DNA from: Atopobium sp. UBA2090
GTDB taxonomy: Bacteria > Actinomycetota > Coriobacteriia > Coriobacteriales > Atopobiaceae
Direction: 5' to 3'
DNA: 20,719 nt
Assembly: GCA_002331575.1 (NCBI GenBank)
Contig: DCZG01000084.1
Location: forward strand, 1 to 20,719
This document shows positions 14,101 through 20,719 of the stretch, one piece after another. The notes under the pieces were generated by a model, which had not been told where the DNA came from, made no database searches, and worked only from the letters and a program-made list of their open reading frames with translations. The stretch's first letter is position 1; the number at the start of each line of letters is the position of its first letter. The translations under genes and the position numbers were made by a program.

Positions 14101-14905
14101 GATCGCCCGGCCGCGCGTGATCATCCCCGTGTTCCCCGGCACCAACTGCGAGTACGACACCGAGCGCGCCTTCCGCCGCGCGGGCGCCGAGCCTCGATCG
14201 CTCGTGATCAACAACCTCTCGCCGCAGGCCGTCTCGGAGAGCGTCGACGCGATGGTCAAGGCCATCCGCGAGAGCCAGATCATCATGATTCCCGGCGGCT
14301 TCTCCGGCGGCGACGAGCCGGACGGCTCCGCCAAGTTCATCACCGCCTTCTTCCGCAACCCGGCGGTCACCGAGGCGGTGCGTGACCTCCTCCAGAACCG
14401 TGACGGCCTCATCCTGGGCATCTGCAACGGGTTCCAGGCACTCGTCAAGCTCGGCCTCGTGCCCTACGGCGACGTCGTCGACATGAGCGACGCCTGCCCC
14501 ACGCTCACCTACAACACGATCGGTCGCCACCAGAGCCGCATGGTCCGCACCCGCGTGGCGTCGACCCTCTCCCCCTGGCTCTCGAGATGCCGCGTGGGAG
14601 ACGTCCACAACGTCGCGATCAGCCACGGCGAGGGACGCTTCGTCGCGTCCAAGGAACTGATCGACGAACTTGTCGAGAAGGGCCAGGTGGCGACGCAGTA
14701 CGTCAACGCCGACCGCATGCCGTCGATGAACTACCGCACCAACCCCAACGGCTCCTTCCTCGCGATCGAGGGCATCACGAGCCCCGACGGCCGCGTCTTC
14801 GGCAAGATGGGCCACTCCGAGCGCGCGGGAGAGGGCCTCTACAAGAACATCTCCGGCAACAAGTACCAGCCGCTGTTCGAGGGCGGCGTGGGCTACTTCG
14901 CCTAA
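11162..14905 (+). CDS. purL: Phosphoribosylformylglycinamidine synthase, single-chain with glutaminase domain
   Basis: This catalyses the ATP- and glutamine-dependent conversion of FGAR to FGAM in purine synthesis, in the cytoplasm. The 1247 residues carry synthase and glutaminase in one chain, matching the clostridial-type FGAM synthase rather than the separate PurL/PurQ/PurS of most Gram-positives. Visible motifs are YWSDHCRHTTF, ETHNHPTEIEPFGGAATCIGG with DPLSGRSY, SIGGKDSMSG and, from about residue 982, a class I glutaminase (IIPVFPGTNCEYD). That domain has nucleophile Cys1088 in GICNGFQAL and the His1218/Glu1220 pair in GHSER. The gene stands alone; other pur genes are not adjacent. The start ATG 11162 has a modest AGGGCAGG upstream. 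Its stop is followed without any gap by a 33-bp palindromic element. Confidence 0.96.
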   Translation: MVSRVFVEKKDGFDGEAKALSHELRHMLGIEGLANLRLINRYDVEGISEELFDTCVPTVFSEPQTDNATREMPAVSDGDVIFAVESLPGQFDQRADSASECVQLISQGERPTVRSAKVYVLEGELSNQDVETIKRYVINPVEAREASLTPCKTLRSNYPKPAMVETLDGFLDLDEAQLQAFIDDRGLAMDLADITFCQRYFASEGRVPTITEIKMIDTYWSDHCRHTTFGTNLEHLQIDDPAVAAAFEKYLGMRHELSRDDRPVTLMDMGTIGAKWLKAKGILKNLDESEEINACTVKVKVDVNGHDEDWLYLFKNETHNHPTEIEPFGGAATCIGGAIRDPLSGRSYVYQAMRVTGAADPTVSVSETLPGKLPQRKLVRTAAAGYSSYGNQIGLATGQVSELYHPGYVAKRMEIGAVVGATPASHVRRECPDPGDKVVLLGGRTGRDGIGGATGSSKAHNVESLEKDGAEVQKGNAPVERKLQRLFRREDACRLIKRCNDFGAGGVSVAIGELADGLFIDLDKVPKKYEGLDGTELAISESQERMAVALAPEDVEEFLGYAREENLEATVVAEVTSEPRLRMTWEGKTIVDVSREFLASNGAPKNADVRVLKPEEYVRSWAGDTLSERMESLVTDLNVASNKGLAERFDSTIGAGTVLMPFGGRTQLTPAMAMAAKLPVDGDTTTCSGMAWGFNPYLMSANQFTGAYLSVVESVSRLVAAGFRHENFYLTFQEYFERLRDEPSRWGKPTAALLGALMAQVDLGIGSIGGKDSMSGSFESLDVPPTLVSFATGLGKVDDVVSPEFKKPGHRVIVVVPTYCEDGITPEAGSLLAAYGLVEGLIRSKQAVAVSTPGYGCMAESLFKMCVGNFVGIRVEPTYTLDSLFFPAYGSFVIEVTNDAAIDEVPKGVTLSLLGTTTPQYALEACGEKITLLELQHAWENALEDVFPYQGTAESPEIHPVSFYPDRAGVEVISHTTAGRIARPRVIIPVFPGTNCEYDTERAFRRAGAEPRSLVINNLSPQAVSESVDAMVKAIRESQIIMIPGGFSGGDEPDGSAKFITAFFRNPAVTEAVRDLLQNRDGLILGICNGFQALVKLGLVPYGDVVDMSDACPTLTYNTIGRHQSRMVRTRVASTLSPWLSRCRVGDVHNVAISHGEGRFVASKELIDELVEKGQVATQYVNADRMPSMNYRTNPNGSFLAIEGITSPDGRVFGKMGHSERAGEGLYKNISGNKYQPLFEGGVGYFA

Positions 14906-14938
14906 ACCTGGAAAAGGGGACAGGTTGCTTTTCCAGGT
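14906..14938 (+). repeat. 33-bp palindromic element directly after the purL stop
   Basis: ACCTGGAAAAG and CTTTTCCAGGT form a perfect 11-bp inverted repeat around GGGACAGGTTG. The first base follows the TAA of purL. A copy identical at 31 of 33 positions lies inverted at 16321-16353, right after the malic enzyme stop. The GGGGACAGGTT core resembles extragenic palindromic (REP-like) elements seen in many bacteria; that comparison is from memory. Confidence 0.85.
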
Positions 14939-14964
14939 TCTCTATTCCGACGTTTCGGCAAGCG

Positions 14965-15000
14965 GCGGGCGGTCCCGGGCTTCCACCTGGGACCGCCCGC
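14965..15000 (+). terminator. Perfect 12-bp hairpin after purL
   Basis: GCGGGCGGTCCC (14965-14976) pairs with GGGACCGCCCGC (14989-15000) around a 12-nt loop. It is placed as a terminator of purL or an attenuator ahead of the EamA gene, but no T tract follows. Confidence 0.5.
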
Positions 15001-15002
15001 AC

Positions 15003-15020
15003 TACCAGATGAGCCTGGTA
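15003..15020. promoter_or_regulatory. Inverted repeat before the EamA gene
   Basis: TACCAG (15003-15008) and CTGGTA (15015-15020) form an 18-bp palindrome 40 bp before the EamA start. The half-sites are those of the amino-sugar operators but in the opposite order and with 6-bp spacing, so it is probably a different regulator's site or an RNA stem. Confidence 0.25.
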
Positions 15021-15060
15021 ACGCGGCCTTGTCCGCCTTACTAGGTCCGAGAGGATTCAT

Positions 15061-16035
15061 ATGACGAGAGGCACCACAGGCACCGGCACGACGCCGTTTC
15101 TCACCTCTACGCTTGGCGTGCTCCTGGGCTGCCTCGCCTGCTGCGCCCTCTGGGGCTCCGCGTTTCCGTGCATCAAGATAGGCTACATGCTCTTCTCGGT
15201 TGGCTCGACCGATACCGCCTCGCAGATGCTCTTCGCCGGCACCCGCTTCACGCTTTCCGGCGTGATGGTGATTCTCGGCACGAGCGCAGCCACGCGTCGC
15301 CCCCTTCTTCCCTCCCGCCACGACTGGCCGGCCATCCTCGTCCTGGCCCTGTTCCAGACCTTCCTGCAGTACTTCTTCTTCTACCAGGGACTCTCGAAGG
15401 CGTCCGGCGTCACGAGCTCCATCATCGAGGGCAGCGCCAACTTCATCGCCATCCTCTTCGCGGCGCTGCTGTTCCGCTCGGAGCGCCTCACGGGCCGCAA
15501 GGTGCTCGGCTGCGTGCTCGGCTTCGCGGGAGTCGTGCTCATCAACCTCACGAGCGCCGGCTTCAACCCCGCCATGCGCCTCGACGGGGAGGGGTTCATC
15601 CTCATCTCCACCTGTGCCGGCGCAATGTCGACCTGCCTCATCCAGCGCTTCTCGAGGTCACACAACCCGGTGCTCCTCGCCGGGTGGCAGTTCCTGGTCG
15701 GAGGCCTCGTGCTCACGGCGACGGGACTCTCGGGTGGCGGACACCTCGAGCCCACGGGCGCAGGCGCGTGGGCGCTTCTCGCCTACATGGGCTTCATCTC
15801 GGCGGCCGCGTATTCGCTCTGGTCGCTCCTGCTCCGCGTGAACCCCGTGTCGCGCGTCTCGGTCTTCGGTTTCATGAACCCGGTCTTCGGCGTGATCCTC
15901 TCCGCGATTCTCCTTGCGGAGGGCGCGGTCATCGAGCCGTGGAGGGCGGTGGCGGCGCTCGCGCTCATCTCGGTGGGCATCGTGATCGTCAACAGGGCAC
16001 CTGCCGAGAAGGTCGCACAGAACGCCGAGCCCTAG
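15061..16035 (+). CDS. EamA/DMT-family transporter
   Basis: This is a membrane protein of the drug/metabolite transporter superfamily, probably an exporter of amino acids or other small metabolites. The 324 residues hold two EamA repeats and about ten hydrophobic helices. The first opens with LLGCLACCALWGSAFPCIKIGY, read here in two parts as LLGCLACCALWG and SAFPCIKIGY, the typical N-terminal EamA motif. The first repeat ends in GRKVLGCVLGFAGVVLIN and the second ends near RAVAALALISVGIVIVN. The ATG at 15061 has GAGAGG upstream. The gene is flanked by two inverted copies of a 33-bp palindromic element and followed by a 150-bp element, so its surroundings are repeat-rich. The substrate cannot be told from sequence. 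Confidence 0.9.
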   Translation: MTRGTTGTGTTPFLTSTLGVLLGCLACCALWGSAFPCIKIGYMLFSVGSTDTASQMLFAGTRFTLSGVMVILGTSAATRRPLLPSRHDWPAILVLALFQTFLQYFFFYQGLSKASGVTSSIIEGSANFIAILFAALLFRSERLTGRKVLGCVLGFAGVVLINLTSAGFNPAMRLDGEGFILISTCAGAMSTCLIQRFSRSHNPVLLAGWQFLVGGLVLTATGLSGGGHLEPTGAGAWALLAYMGFISAAAYSLWSLLLRVNPVSRVSVFGFMNPVFGVILSAILLAEGAVIEPWRAVAALALISVGIVIVNRAPAEKVAQNAEP

Positions 16036-16061
16036 ACGGGCGAGGGGCGACCTTCGGCGTG

Positions 16062-16211
16062 TGCCATTAACGTCAGAGGATCCTTCCCAGTTATTGGCAC
16101 AACTTGCAGGCCATCTACCTGGGAGTACCGATAACGCCCGATTGTCTCATCCGTGTTTGCCCAGTTGGGACGGTGCCAATAAGCTCGAAGGATCCTTTTC
16201 GGCTTTCGGTG
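16062..16211 (-). repeat. 150-bp MITE-like element, copy 3 (inverted)
   Basis: This is the same element as at 2445-2594 and 2598-2747, in reverse orientation and of identical length. Its boundary palindromes are 16062-16099 and 16174-16211 (the latter with a decayed outer arm, CTTTCGGTG). The 42-bp module is at 16126-16167 and the linker at 16100-16125. All modules align without insertions or deletions, but this copy is more diverged. It begins 26 bp after the EamA stop, in a 318-bp convergent gap with no gene. Confidence 0.8.
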
Positions 16212-16269
16212 ACAGCCACCATCTGCCCCTCGTGGCAGCGCACCACGAACCCCGAGCGCTCGAGAACTA

Positions 16270-16307
16270 AAACCGCCCCCCGAAGGTAATCCTCCGGAGG
16301 GCGGTTT
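16270..16307. terminator. Bidirectional terminator between EamA and malic enzyme genes
   Basis: AAACCGCCC (16270-16278) pairs with GGGCGGTTT (16299-16307). A-rich left and T-ending right flanks allow Rho-independent termination on both strands. The convergent gene arrangement fits. It is the most classical terminator in the window. Confidence 0.75.
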
Positions 16308-16320
16308 GCATGAATACGGA

Positions 16321-16353
16321 ACCTGGAAACACAACCTGTCCCCTTTTCCAGGT
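16321..16353 (-). repeat. 33-bp palindromic element directly after the malic enzyme stop
   Basis: Read on the minus strand, the element follows the TAG of the malic enzyme gene with no gap and matches 31 of 33 positions of the element at 14906-14938, which follows purL in the same way. The palindrome is slightly degraded: outer 9 bp are paired, ACCTGGAAA / TTTCCAGGT. Confidence 0.85.
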
Positions 16354-17532
<1,179 letters not shown>

Positions 17533-17743
17533 GGTGCTTCCTCTCTCGTCGGTCCGCTTCAACATGACAAGTCTAACCGCGCGGGCGAGAAATGCGAGAC
17601 GCGTCGCGTGTTTTCACATACCACGTGCGATTTTCGGACTCCGTCCCACCCCCTCAAACAGGCTCTCGCCGAGCAAGGGATGCGAATTGCCACTCGTCGA
17701 CCTACCATGTGTGGACGCGCCGTCAGATGAAGGGAGACAGATC

Positions 17744-18877
17744 ATGCCCAAGGTCGTCAAGCACATACTCGCCACCATCCTCGCCATCGTCCTTCTCGCC
17801 GTGGCGGTGCTGGGCATCTACGTCATCTATCTCGAGGCCAACTACTCGCGCATCGCGGACAACACCGCCGCCGAGGTCACCGCGACCACGTCGACGCCAG
17901 ACACCGTCAACGTGGGACAGGCCTACACGGCAGTGACCTACAACATCGGCTTCGGCGCCTACACGCCCGACTACACCTTCTTCATGGACGAGGGCTATCT
18001 CGCCGACGGCACCAAGACCGTGGGCGAGCATTCGCGCGCCGTGAGCGAGGAGAGCGAGCTTGCCTGCACCAACGGCGACATCTCGCTCGTCTCCACGGTC
18101 GACGAGGACGGCTCGGCTCCCGACTTCATCCTCTTCCAGGAGGTCGACACCGACTCCGACCGCAGCTACCACGTGAACCAGCGCTCGCTCATCACCGCCG
18201 CCTTCCCCGACTACACGACGTACTTCGCGTACAACTTCCACAGCGCCTATCTCGCCTATCCCTTCAACGAGCCGATCGGCTCCATCAACTCCGGTCTGCT
18301 CACCCTGTCGACGCTTCGTGCGAAGACGGCCACCCGTCGCAGCTACCCCATCGACGAGAGCTTCCCCACAAAGTTCTTTGACCTCGACCGCTGCTTCGTG
18401 GTCATGCGCTACCCCACGAGTGACGGGCACGAGCTCGTGCTCGTGAACAGCCACATGTCCGCCTACGACAAGGGCGGCACCGTGCGGGCACGGCAGCTCA
18501 ACATGGTCTGCTCGTTCATCTCGTCCGAGTACGCCAAGGGTAACTACGTCATCGTCGGCGGCGACTTCAACCACGCGCTCTGCGGGTCGATCGACCTCTA
18601 CCCGTCGCAGCAGCTCACGCCGGATTGGGTGGCCGAGCTCGACGACTCGGAGCTGCCGGACGGCTTCTCGGTCGTCCAGGCAGACAACCTCGCCGACGTG
18701 GCCACCTGCCGCGGCGATGACATCCCCTACGAGAAGGGCGTCACCTACACGACGACCATCGACGGCTTCATCGTGTCCGACAACATGACGGCGACGGCGA
18801 CGAACATCGACAACGACTTCGAATACAGCGACCACAACCCCGTGAGGCTCTCCTTCTCCCTGGGCACGAACGGATAG
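17744..18877 (+). CDS. Membrane-anchored EEP-superfamily hydrolase
   Basis: This belongs to the endonuclease/exonuclease/phosphatase superfamily, metal-dependent phosphodiesterases that include DNase I, sphingomyelinases and inositol phosphatases. Residues about 7-30 are a single hydrophobic helix with few charges, and no lipobox or clear cleavage site follows, so a signal anchor with an extracellular catalytic domain is likely. Catalytic motifs are YNIGFG (Asn67), LFQEVD (Glu133), NSHMSAYD, VGGDFNHA, TIDGFIVSD and SDHNPV with the terminal histidine. The 377-residue length is reasonable. The start at 17744 is preceded by AAGGGAG; the longer frame to 17477 runs through the malic enzyme gene. 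The gene for a small Cys-rich protein starts 8 bp after its stop. The substrate (nucleic acid, lipid or sugar phosphate) is unknown. Confidence 0.88.
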   Translation: MPKVVKHILATILAIVLLAVAVLGIYVIYLEANYSRIADNTAAEVTATTSTPDTVNVGQAYTAVTYNIGFGAYTPDYTFFMDEGYLADGTKTVGEHSRAVSEESELACTNGDISLVSTVDEDGSAPDFILFQEVDTDSDRSYHVNQRSLITAAFPDYTTYFAYNFHSAYLAYPFNEPIGSINSGLLTLSTLRAKTATRRSYPIDESFPTKFFDLDRCFVVMRYPTSDGHELVLVNSHMSAYDKGGTVRARQLNMVCSFISSEYAKGNYVIVGGDFNHALCGSIDLYPSQQLTPDWVAELDDSELPDGFSVVQADNLADVATCRGDDIPYEKGVTYTTTIDGFIVSDNMTATATNIDNDFEYSDHNPVRLSFSLGTNG

Positions 18878-18885
18878 GGGTCACC

Positions 18886-19107
18886 ATGGCCAGAAGCGTC
18901 CTCATAGCGGACACCACTCGGGAGGAGCGCATCGAGATCGTGCGCCATGCGCTCGCGTTCTGCGGAGACAGCAGCTGCGAGACGTGCAGCGGCTGCTCGA
19001 TGGGCGTGGGCGCCATCGACGCGATGTTCGAGCCCTACATCGACGGCAAGCTGGAGATAGCCGAGATCAACCTGCTCCATGCCGCCAAGGCCTACGTCCA
19101 CGGATAG
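18886..19107 (+). CDS. Small cysteine-rich conserved-looking protein, function unknown
   Basis: This is a 73-residue soluble protein with no signal peptide or membrane helix. A cluster C-x4-C-x2-C-x2-C (Cys26, 31, 34, 37; segment CGDSSCETCSGCSMG) suggests binding of zinc or an iron-sulfur cluster. It is preceded by a helix-forming, charged N-terminus (TREERIEIVRHALAF) and followed by a helix-like C-terminus (EIAEINLLHAAKAYVHG). AGGGG lies 6-10 bp before the ATG, and the 8-bp distance from the EEP hydrolase gene indicates co-transcription. I do not recognise the family. Codon use matches the neighbours and the reading frame is well placed, so it is very likely a real gene. Confidence 0.8.
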   Translation: MARSVLIADTTREERIEIVRHALAFCGDSSCETCSGCSMGVGAIDAMFEPYIDGKLEIAEINLLHAAKAYVHG

Positions 19108-19162
19108 GTTCGACAGGTCGAAGCCGGTATCGGCCCCGGCCCCGGCTCATCCTGGCGAGAAT

Positions 19163-19233
19163 AACGCGCATTCTGCGCGGGACGCATGACAAAAGCCCCG
19201 TTGGCACGTTCGTCTCGGCGCAGAATGTGCGTT
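19163..19233. repeat. Long inverted repeat after the Cys-rich gene
   Basis: AACGCGCATTCTGCGC (19163-19178) and GCGCAGAATGTGCGTT (19218-19233) are inverted repeats with one mismatch in 16. Weaker pairing continues inward (GGGACG / CGTCTC). The 39-bp loop contains AAAAGCCCCGTTGGCACG. It lies between convergent genes and may be a terminator or a small mobile or palindromic element. Not seen elsewhere in the window. Confidence 0.6.
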
Positions 19234-19275
19234 TTCGATAGTTGACACGCCACTCAGAAGTTCGTCGCAGGGTGG

Positions 19276-19311
19276 CCCTTTGGCTGCCAAAGGGCGTTGG
19301 CACCTTTGGCA
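19276..19311. repeat. Alternating hairpin CCTTTGG/CCAAAGG
   Basis: CCCTTTGG (19276-19283) can pair with CCAAAGGG (19287-19294). Alternatively TGCCAAAGG (19285-19293) can pair with TGCCAAAGG's complement CCTTTGGCA (19303-19311). The two hairpins exclude each other. It lies just beyond the MBL gene stop, so it probably serves termination. AAAGGGCGTTGGCACC resembles the end of the 42-bp module of the 150-bp element. Confidence 0.5.
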
Positions 19312-19322
19312 GGCTGAAAGGA

Positions 19323-20312
19323 CTAGCCGACGGTCTCCATCGTGTACTTGAGGTCGCTGCCAAACTGGTAGACGTTCTTGGTGTAGAGCGCACGTCCGAA
19401 CCAGTCGATCTTCTTGTCGTACTGGTCGGGGTGGGCGAGGATGAGGTCGGCGGCGTCGATGAGGTACTGGAGCGTCACGGGGTGCAGGTCGATGGCGCCG
19501 TGCCCGGGGAACACGCCGGTCATCTGGTCGCCGTGCCTGTCGAGGGCCGCCTGGAGGCGGTCGCGCATCGAGCGAATCGTGCAGAGCTCGGGATGGCGCT
19601 CTCCCTCGTCCAGCAGCGCGCTCGTCGAGTCCCCCATGAAGAAGCAGCCGGTCTGGCGGTCGAAGAAGCCCGACTGCCCGGCGGTGTGACCCGAGAGGTG
19701 GACGAGCTCCACCTCGTACTTCTCGCCAGACGGCAGTGCCCCGAGGTCAAAGACGTATCCGTCGGGCACGCCGACGACCTCGTACCTGTGGAAGGGCATG
19801 AGGTCCTCGGGGTCGAAGTCCGACGCGGAGGGCCTGCCGTCGTCATCGAGAAGGAACCCCGCCATATAGTCGGGCGTCTCCTCGTCGCGCAGCGCGTCCG
19901 CGTCGTTCTCGTTGATGTAGACGACGTCAAAGCAGACGTTGCCACCGATGTGGTCGACGTGCCGGTGCGTGTTGGCGCAGACGACCTCGCGCCCGGGGGC
20001 GAGGTGCTCGCAGGTCGCGCGCAGGTCTCCCAGACCGAAGGCGGTGTCGATGAGGAGCGCCCGCTCCGGTCCGATGATGAGGTAGCTCCACACGTCGCCG
20101 CAGCCTGCCATGACGGACGGGTTGAAGATGGCGTAGGTGTTCGGCCGGAACCGGTAGCACTCCACGAAGGGGTTGACCTCCGGGTAGTACTCCTTGAGGT
20201 CGCTGTGCTCGCGCAGCACCTTCATGAACGACCAGCGAGAGACCTTCTCCTTCTCGGGCTTGAAGTTGTGCACGGGGATGTCGCTCTTGATGGGGCGGGG
20301 ACTGAGGTTCAT
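19323..20312 (-). CDS. MBL-fold metallo-hydrolase
   Basis: This is a metallo-beta-lactamase-fold hydrolase with the zinc motif THRHVDHIGG (H-x-H-x-D-H), then LSGHTAGQSG, FMGDSTSAL and the final metal ligand in FPGHGAID. The 329 residues include an N-terminal extension of about 70 residues (with WSFMKVLREHSDLKEYYPEV) before the core, and a lid-like insertion rich in acidic residues (DDDGRPSASDFDPEDLMPF). The start at 20312 (MNLSPRP) is set by AGGAGG 7 bp upstream; an in-frame ATG 33 bp further upstream lacks such a site. There is no signal peptide, so it is cytoplasmic. The family covers glyoxalase II-like, lactonase and many uncharacterised enzymes, so no substrate is assigned. It is divergent from the regulator at the right end. 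Confidence 0.88.
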   Translation of the reverse strand: MNLSPRPIKSDIPVHNFKPEKEKVSRWSFMKVLREHSDLKEYYPEVNPFVECYRFRPNTYAIFNPSVMAGCGDVWSYLIIGPERALLIDTAFGLGDLRATCEHLAPGREVVCANTHRHVDHIGGNVCFDVVYINENDADALRDEETPDYMAGFLLDDDGRPSASDFDPEDLMPFHRYEVVGVPDGYVFDLGALPSGEKYEVELVHLSGHTAGQSGFFDRQTGCFFMGDSTSALLDEGERHPELCTIRSMRDRLQAALDRHGDQMTGVFPGHGAIDLHPVTLQYLIDAADLILAHPDQYDKKIDWFGRALYTKNVYQFGSDLKYTMETVG

Positions 20313-20386
20313 GGCATGCCTCCTGGGGTGGTTTTCTGACCCCATCCTAGGTTCGGCTCTGCCGTCGCGCCCTGCCGGGGGCCGGC

Positions 20387-20422
20387 TTCGACAACGTTAC
20401 CTGGCATTCGACACTCATGCAA
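20387..20422 (-). promoter_or_regulatory. Direct TTCGACA repeats over a possible MBL promoter
   Basis: TTCGACA occurs at 20387-20393 and 20407-20413, exactly 20 bp apart (about two helical turns). On the minus strand TTGCAT (20422-20417) and TAACGT (20399-20394), 17 bp apart, are a weak promoter candidate for the MBL gene interleaved with the repeats. The divergent regulator at 20553 is a candidate ligand. Confidence 0.3.
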
Positions 20423-20552
20423 CGAAACTGGCGAGAGGAACGTCTGGCTTCCGCGGCCGTCTGGGATACCGTGCCGCGGTTTGCGTCCTTGTCGGTGCGT
20501 TTCGAATGGTAGTGTTGTGGCAGGCTCGGTCGGCAACAGGGGGGAACGGGCG

Positions 20553-20719
20553 ATGTCTGCATCAGATACCAAGGACGAGATACTCCGACATCTCGACAAG
20601 ATCACGCGAGAGCTCGGTCCCAACTCCGTCAACGTGTTCACCACGGCGAGAATCGCGTCGGACTGTACGGTGAGCCGCAACCTCGCCAGCCAGTACCTCA
20701 ACGAGCTCGTGAGGGACGG
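20553..20719 (+). CDS. Winged-helix transcriptional regulator, 3' end beyond window
   Basis: Only the first 55 codons are present. They read MSASDTKDEILRHLDKITRE, followed by a helix-turn-helix pattern TARIASDCTVSRNLASQYLN and then ELVRDG, where the wing would begin. This N-terminal layout (short helix, HTH, N-x-x-x-Q/R-Y-L-N-E-L-V) resembles the DNA-binding end of LevR/ManR-type PTS regulators that work with sigma-54, but the diagnostic AAA+ and PRD domains would lie outside the window. The ribosome binding site AGGGGGGAA is 7-15 bp upstream. It is divergent from the MBL hydrolase, with a 240-bp shared control region. Confidence 0.7.
   Translation, partial: MSASDTKDEILRHLDKITRELGPNSVNVFTTARIASDCTVSRNLASQYLNELVRD

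Noticed and set aside
13055..14815. 586-codon open frame antisense to purL
   Set aside because: It is a by-product of GC-rich third positions in purL; composition is dominated by D, E, G, R, V and A, with no family motif or ribosome binding site.

Overview
The window looks like chromosomal DNA from a high-GC Actinobacterium of the class Coriobacteriia (Olsenella/Atopobium/Collinsella type). This is inferred from strongly GC-biased codons combined with Firmicute-like gene content: a mannose-family PTS with a YajC-like subunit, a single-chain clostridial-type FGAM synthase, and an ECF module with fused ATPases. No rRNA, tRNA, CRISPR array, integrase or transposase gene was seen.

Layout. 1-2429 (+): the end of an ECF vitamin/metal transporter module, with a fused double ATPase (cut by the left edge) and the EcfT subunit. 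2430-2825: a convergent gap filled by two tandem copies of a 150-bp non-coding palindromic element. 2826-9456 (-): an amino-sugar locus in two transcription units. One is a GntR/UTRA regulator, an AgaS-type aldose-ketose isomerase/deaminase and an N-acetylhexosamine-6-phosphate deacetylase. The other is a mannose-family PTS in the order EIIA, YajC-like, EIIB, EIIC, EIID. 9457-10105: a 650-bp, GC-poor divergent spacer with an 18-bp ACTGGT-N4-ACCAGT operator near each end. 10106-11038 (+): a PfkB-type sugar-phosphate kinase. 11162-14905 (+): FGAM synthase (purine synthesis). 15061-16035 (+): an EamA/DMT exporter. 16354-17532 (-): malic enzyme. 17744-19107 (+): a membrane-anchored EEP-family hydrolase followed by a small cysteine-rich protein. 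19323-20312 (-): an MBL-fold hydrolase. 20553-end (+): the N-terminus of a winged-helix regulator.

How the genes fit together. The PTS would import and phosphorylate an N-acetylated hexosamine. The deacetylase makes the amino-sugar phosphate, AgaS deaminates/isomerises it to tagatose-6-phosphate, and the PfkB kinase makes the bisphosphate. This is the N-acetylgalactosamine (aga) route minus the aldolase, which is not in the window. Near-identical operators in front of both the PTS and the kinase suggest one regulon, probably under the local GntR protein. The substrate is inferred, not proven; a glycosaminoglycan-derived sugar is an alternative because YajC-bearing PTS loci of that kind are known in streptococci.

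The most unusual points are: (1) the PTS EIIA has arginine where the phosphorylated histidine should be; (2) three collinear copies of a 150-bp MITE-like element; (3) a 33-bp palindromic element that starts at the base right after the stop codon of two unrelated genes, in the same orientation relative to each gene; (4) a duplicated 19-bp coding/junction sequence in the PTS operon; (5) a YajC-like protein inside a PTS operon.
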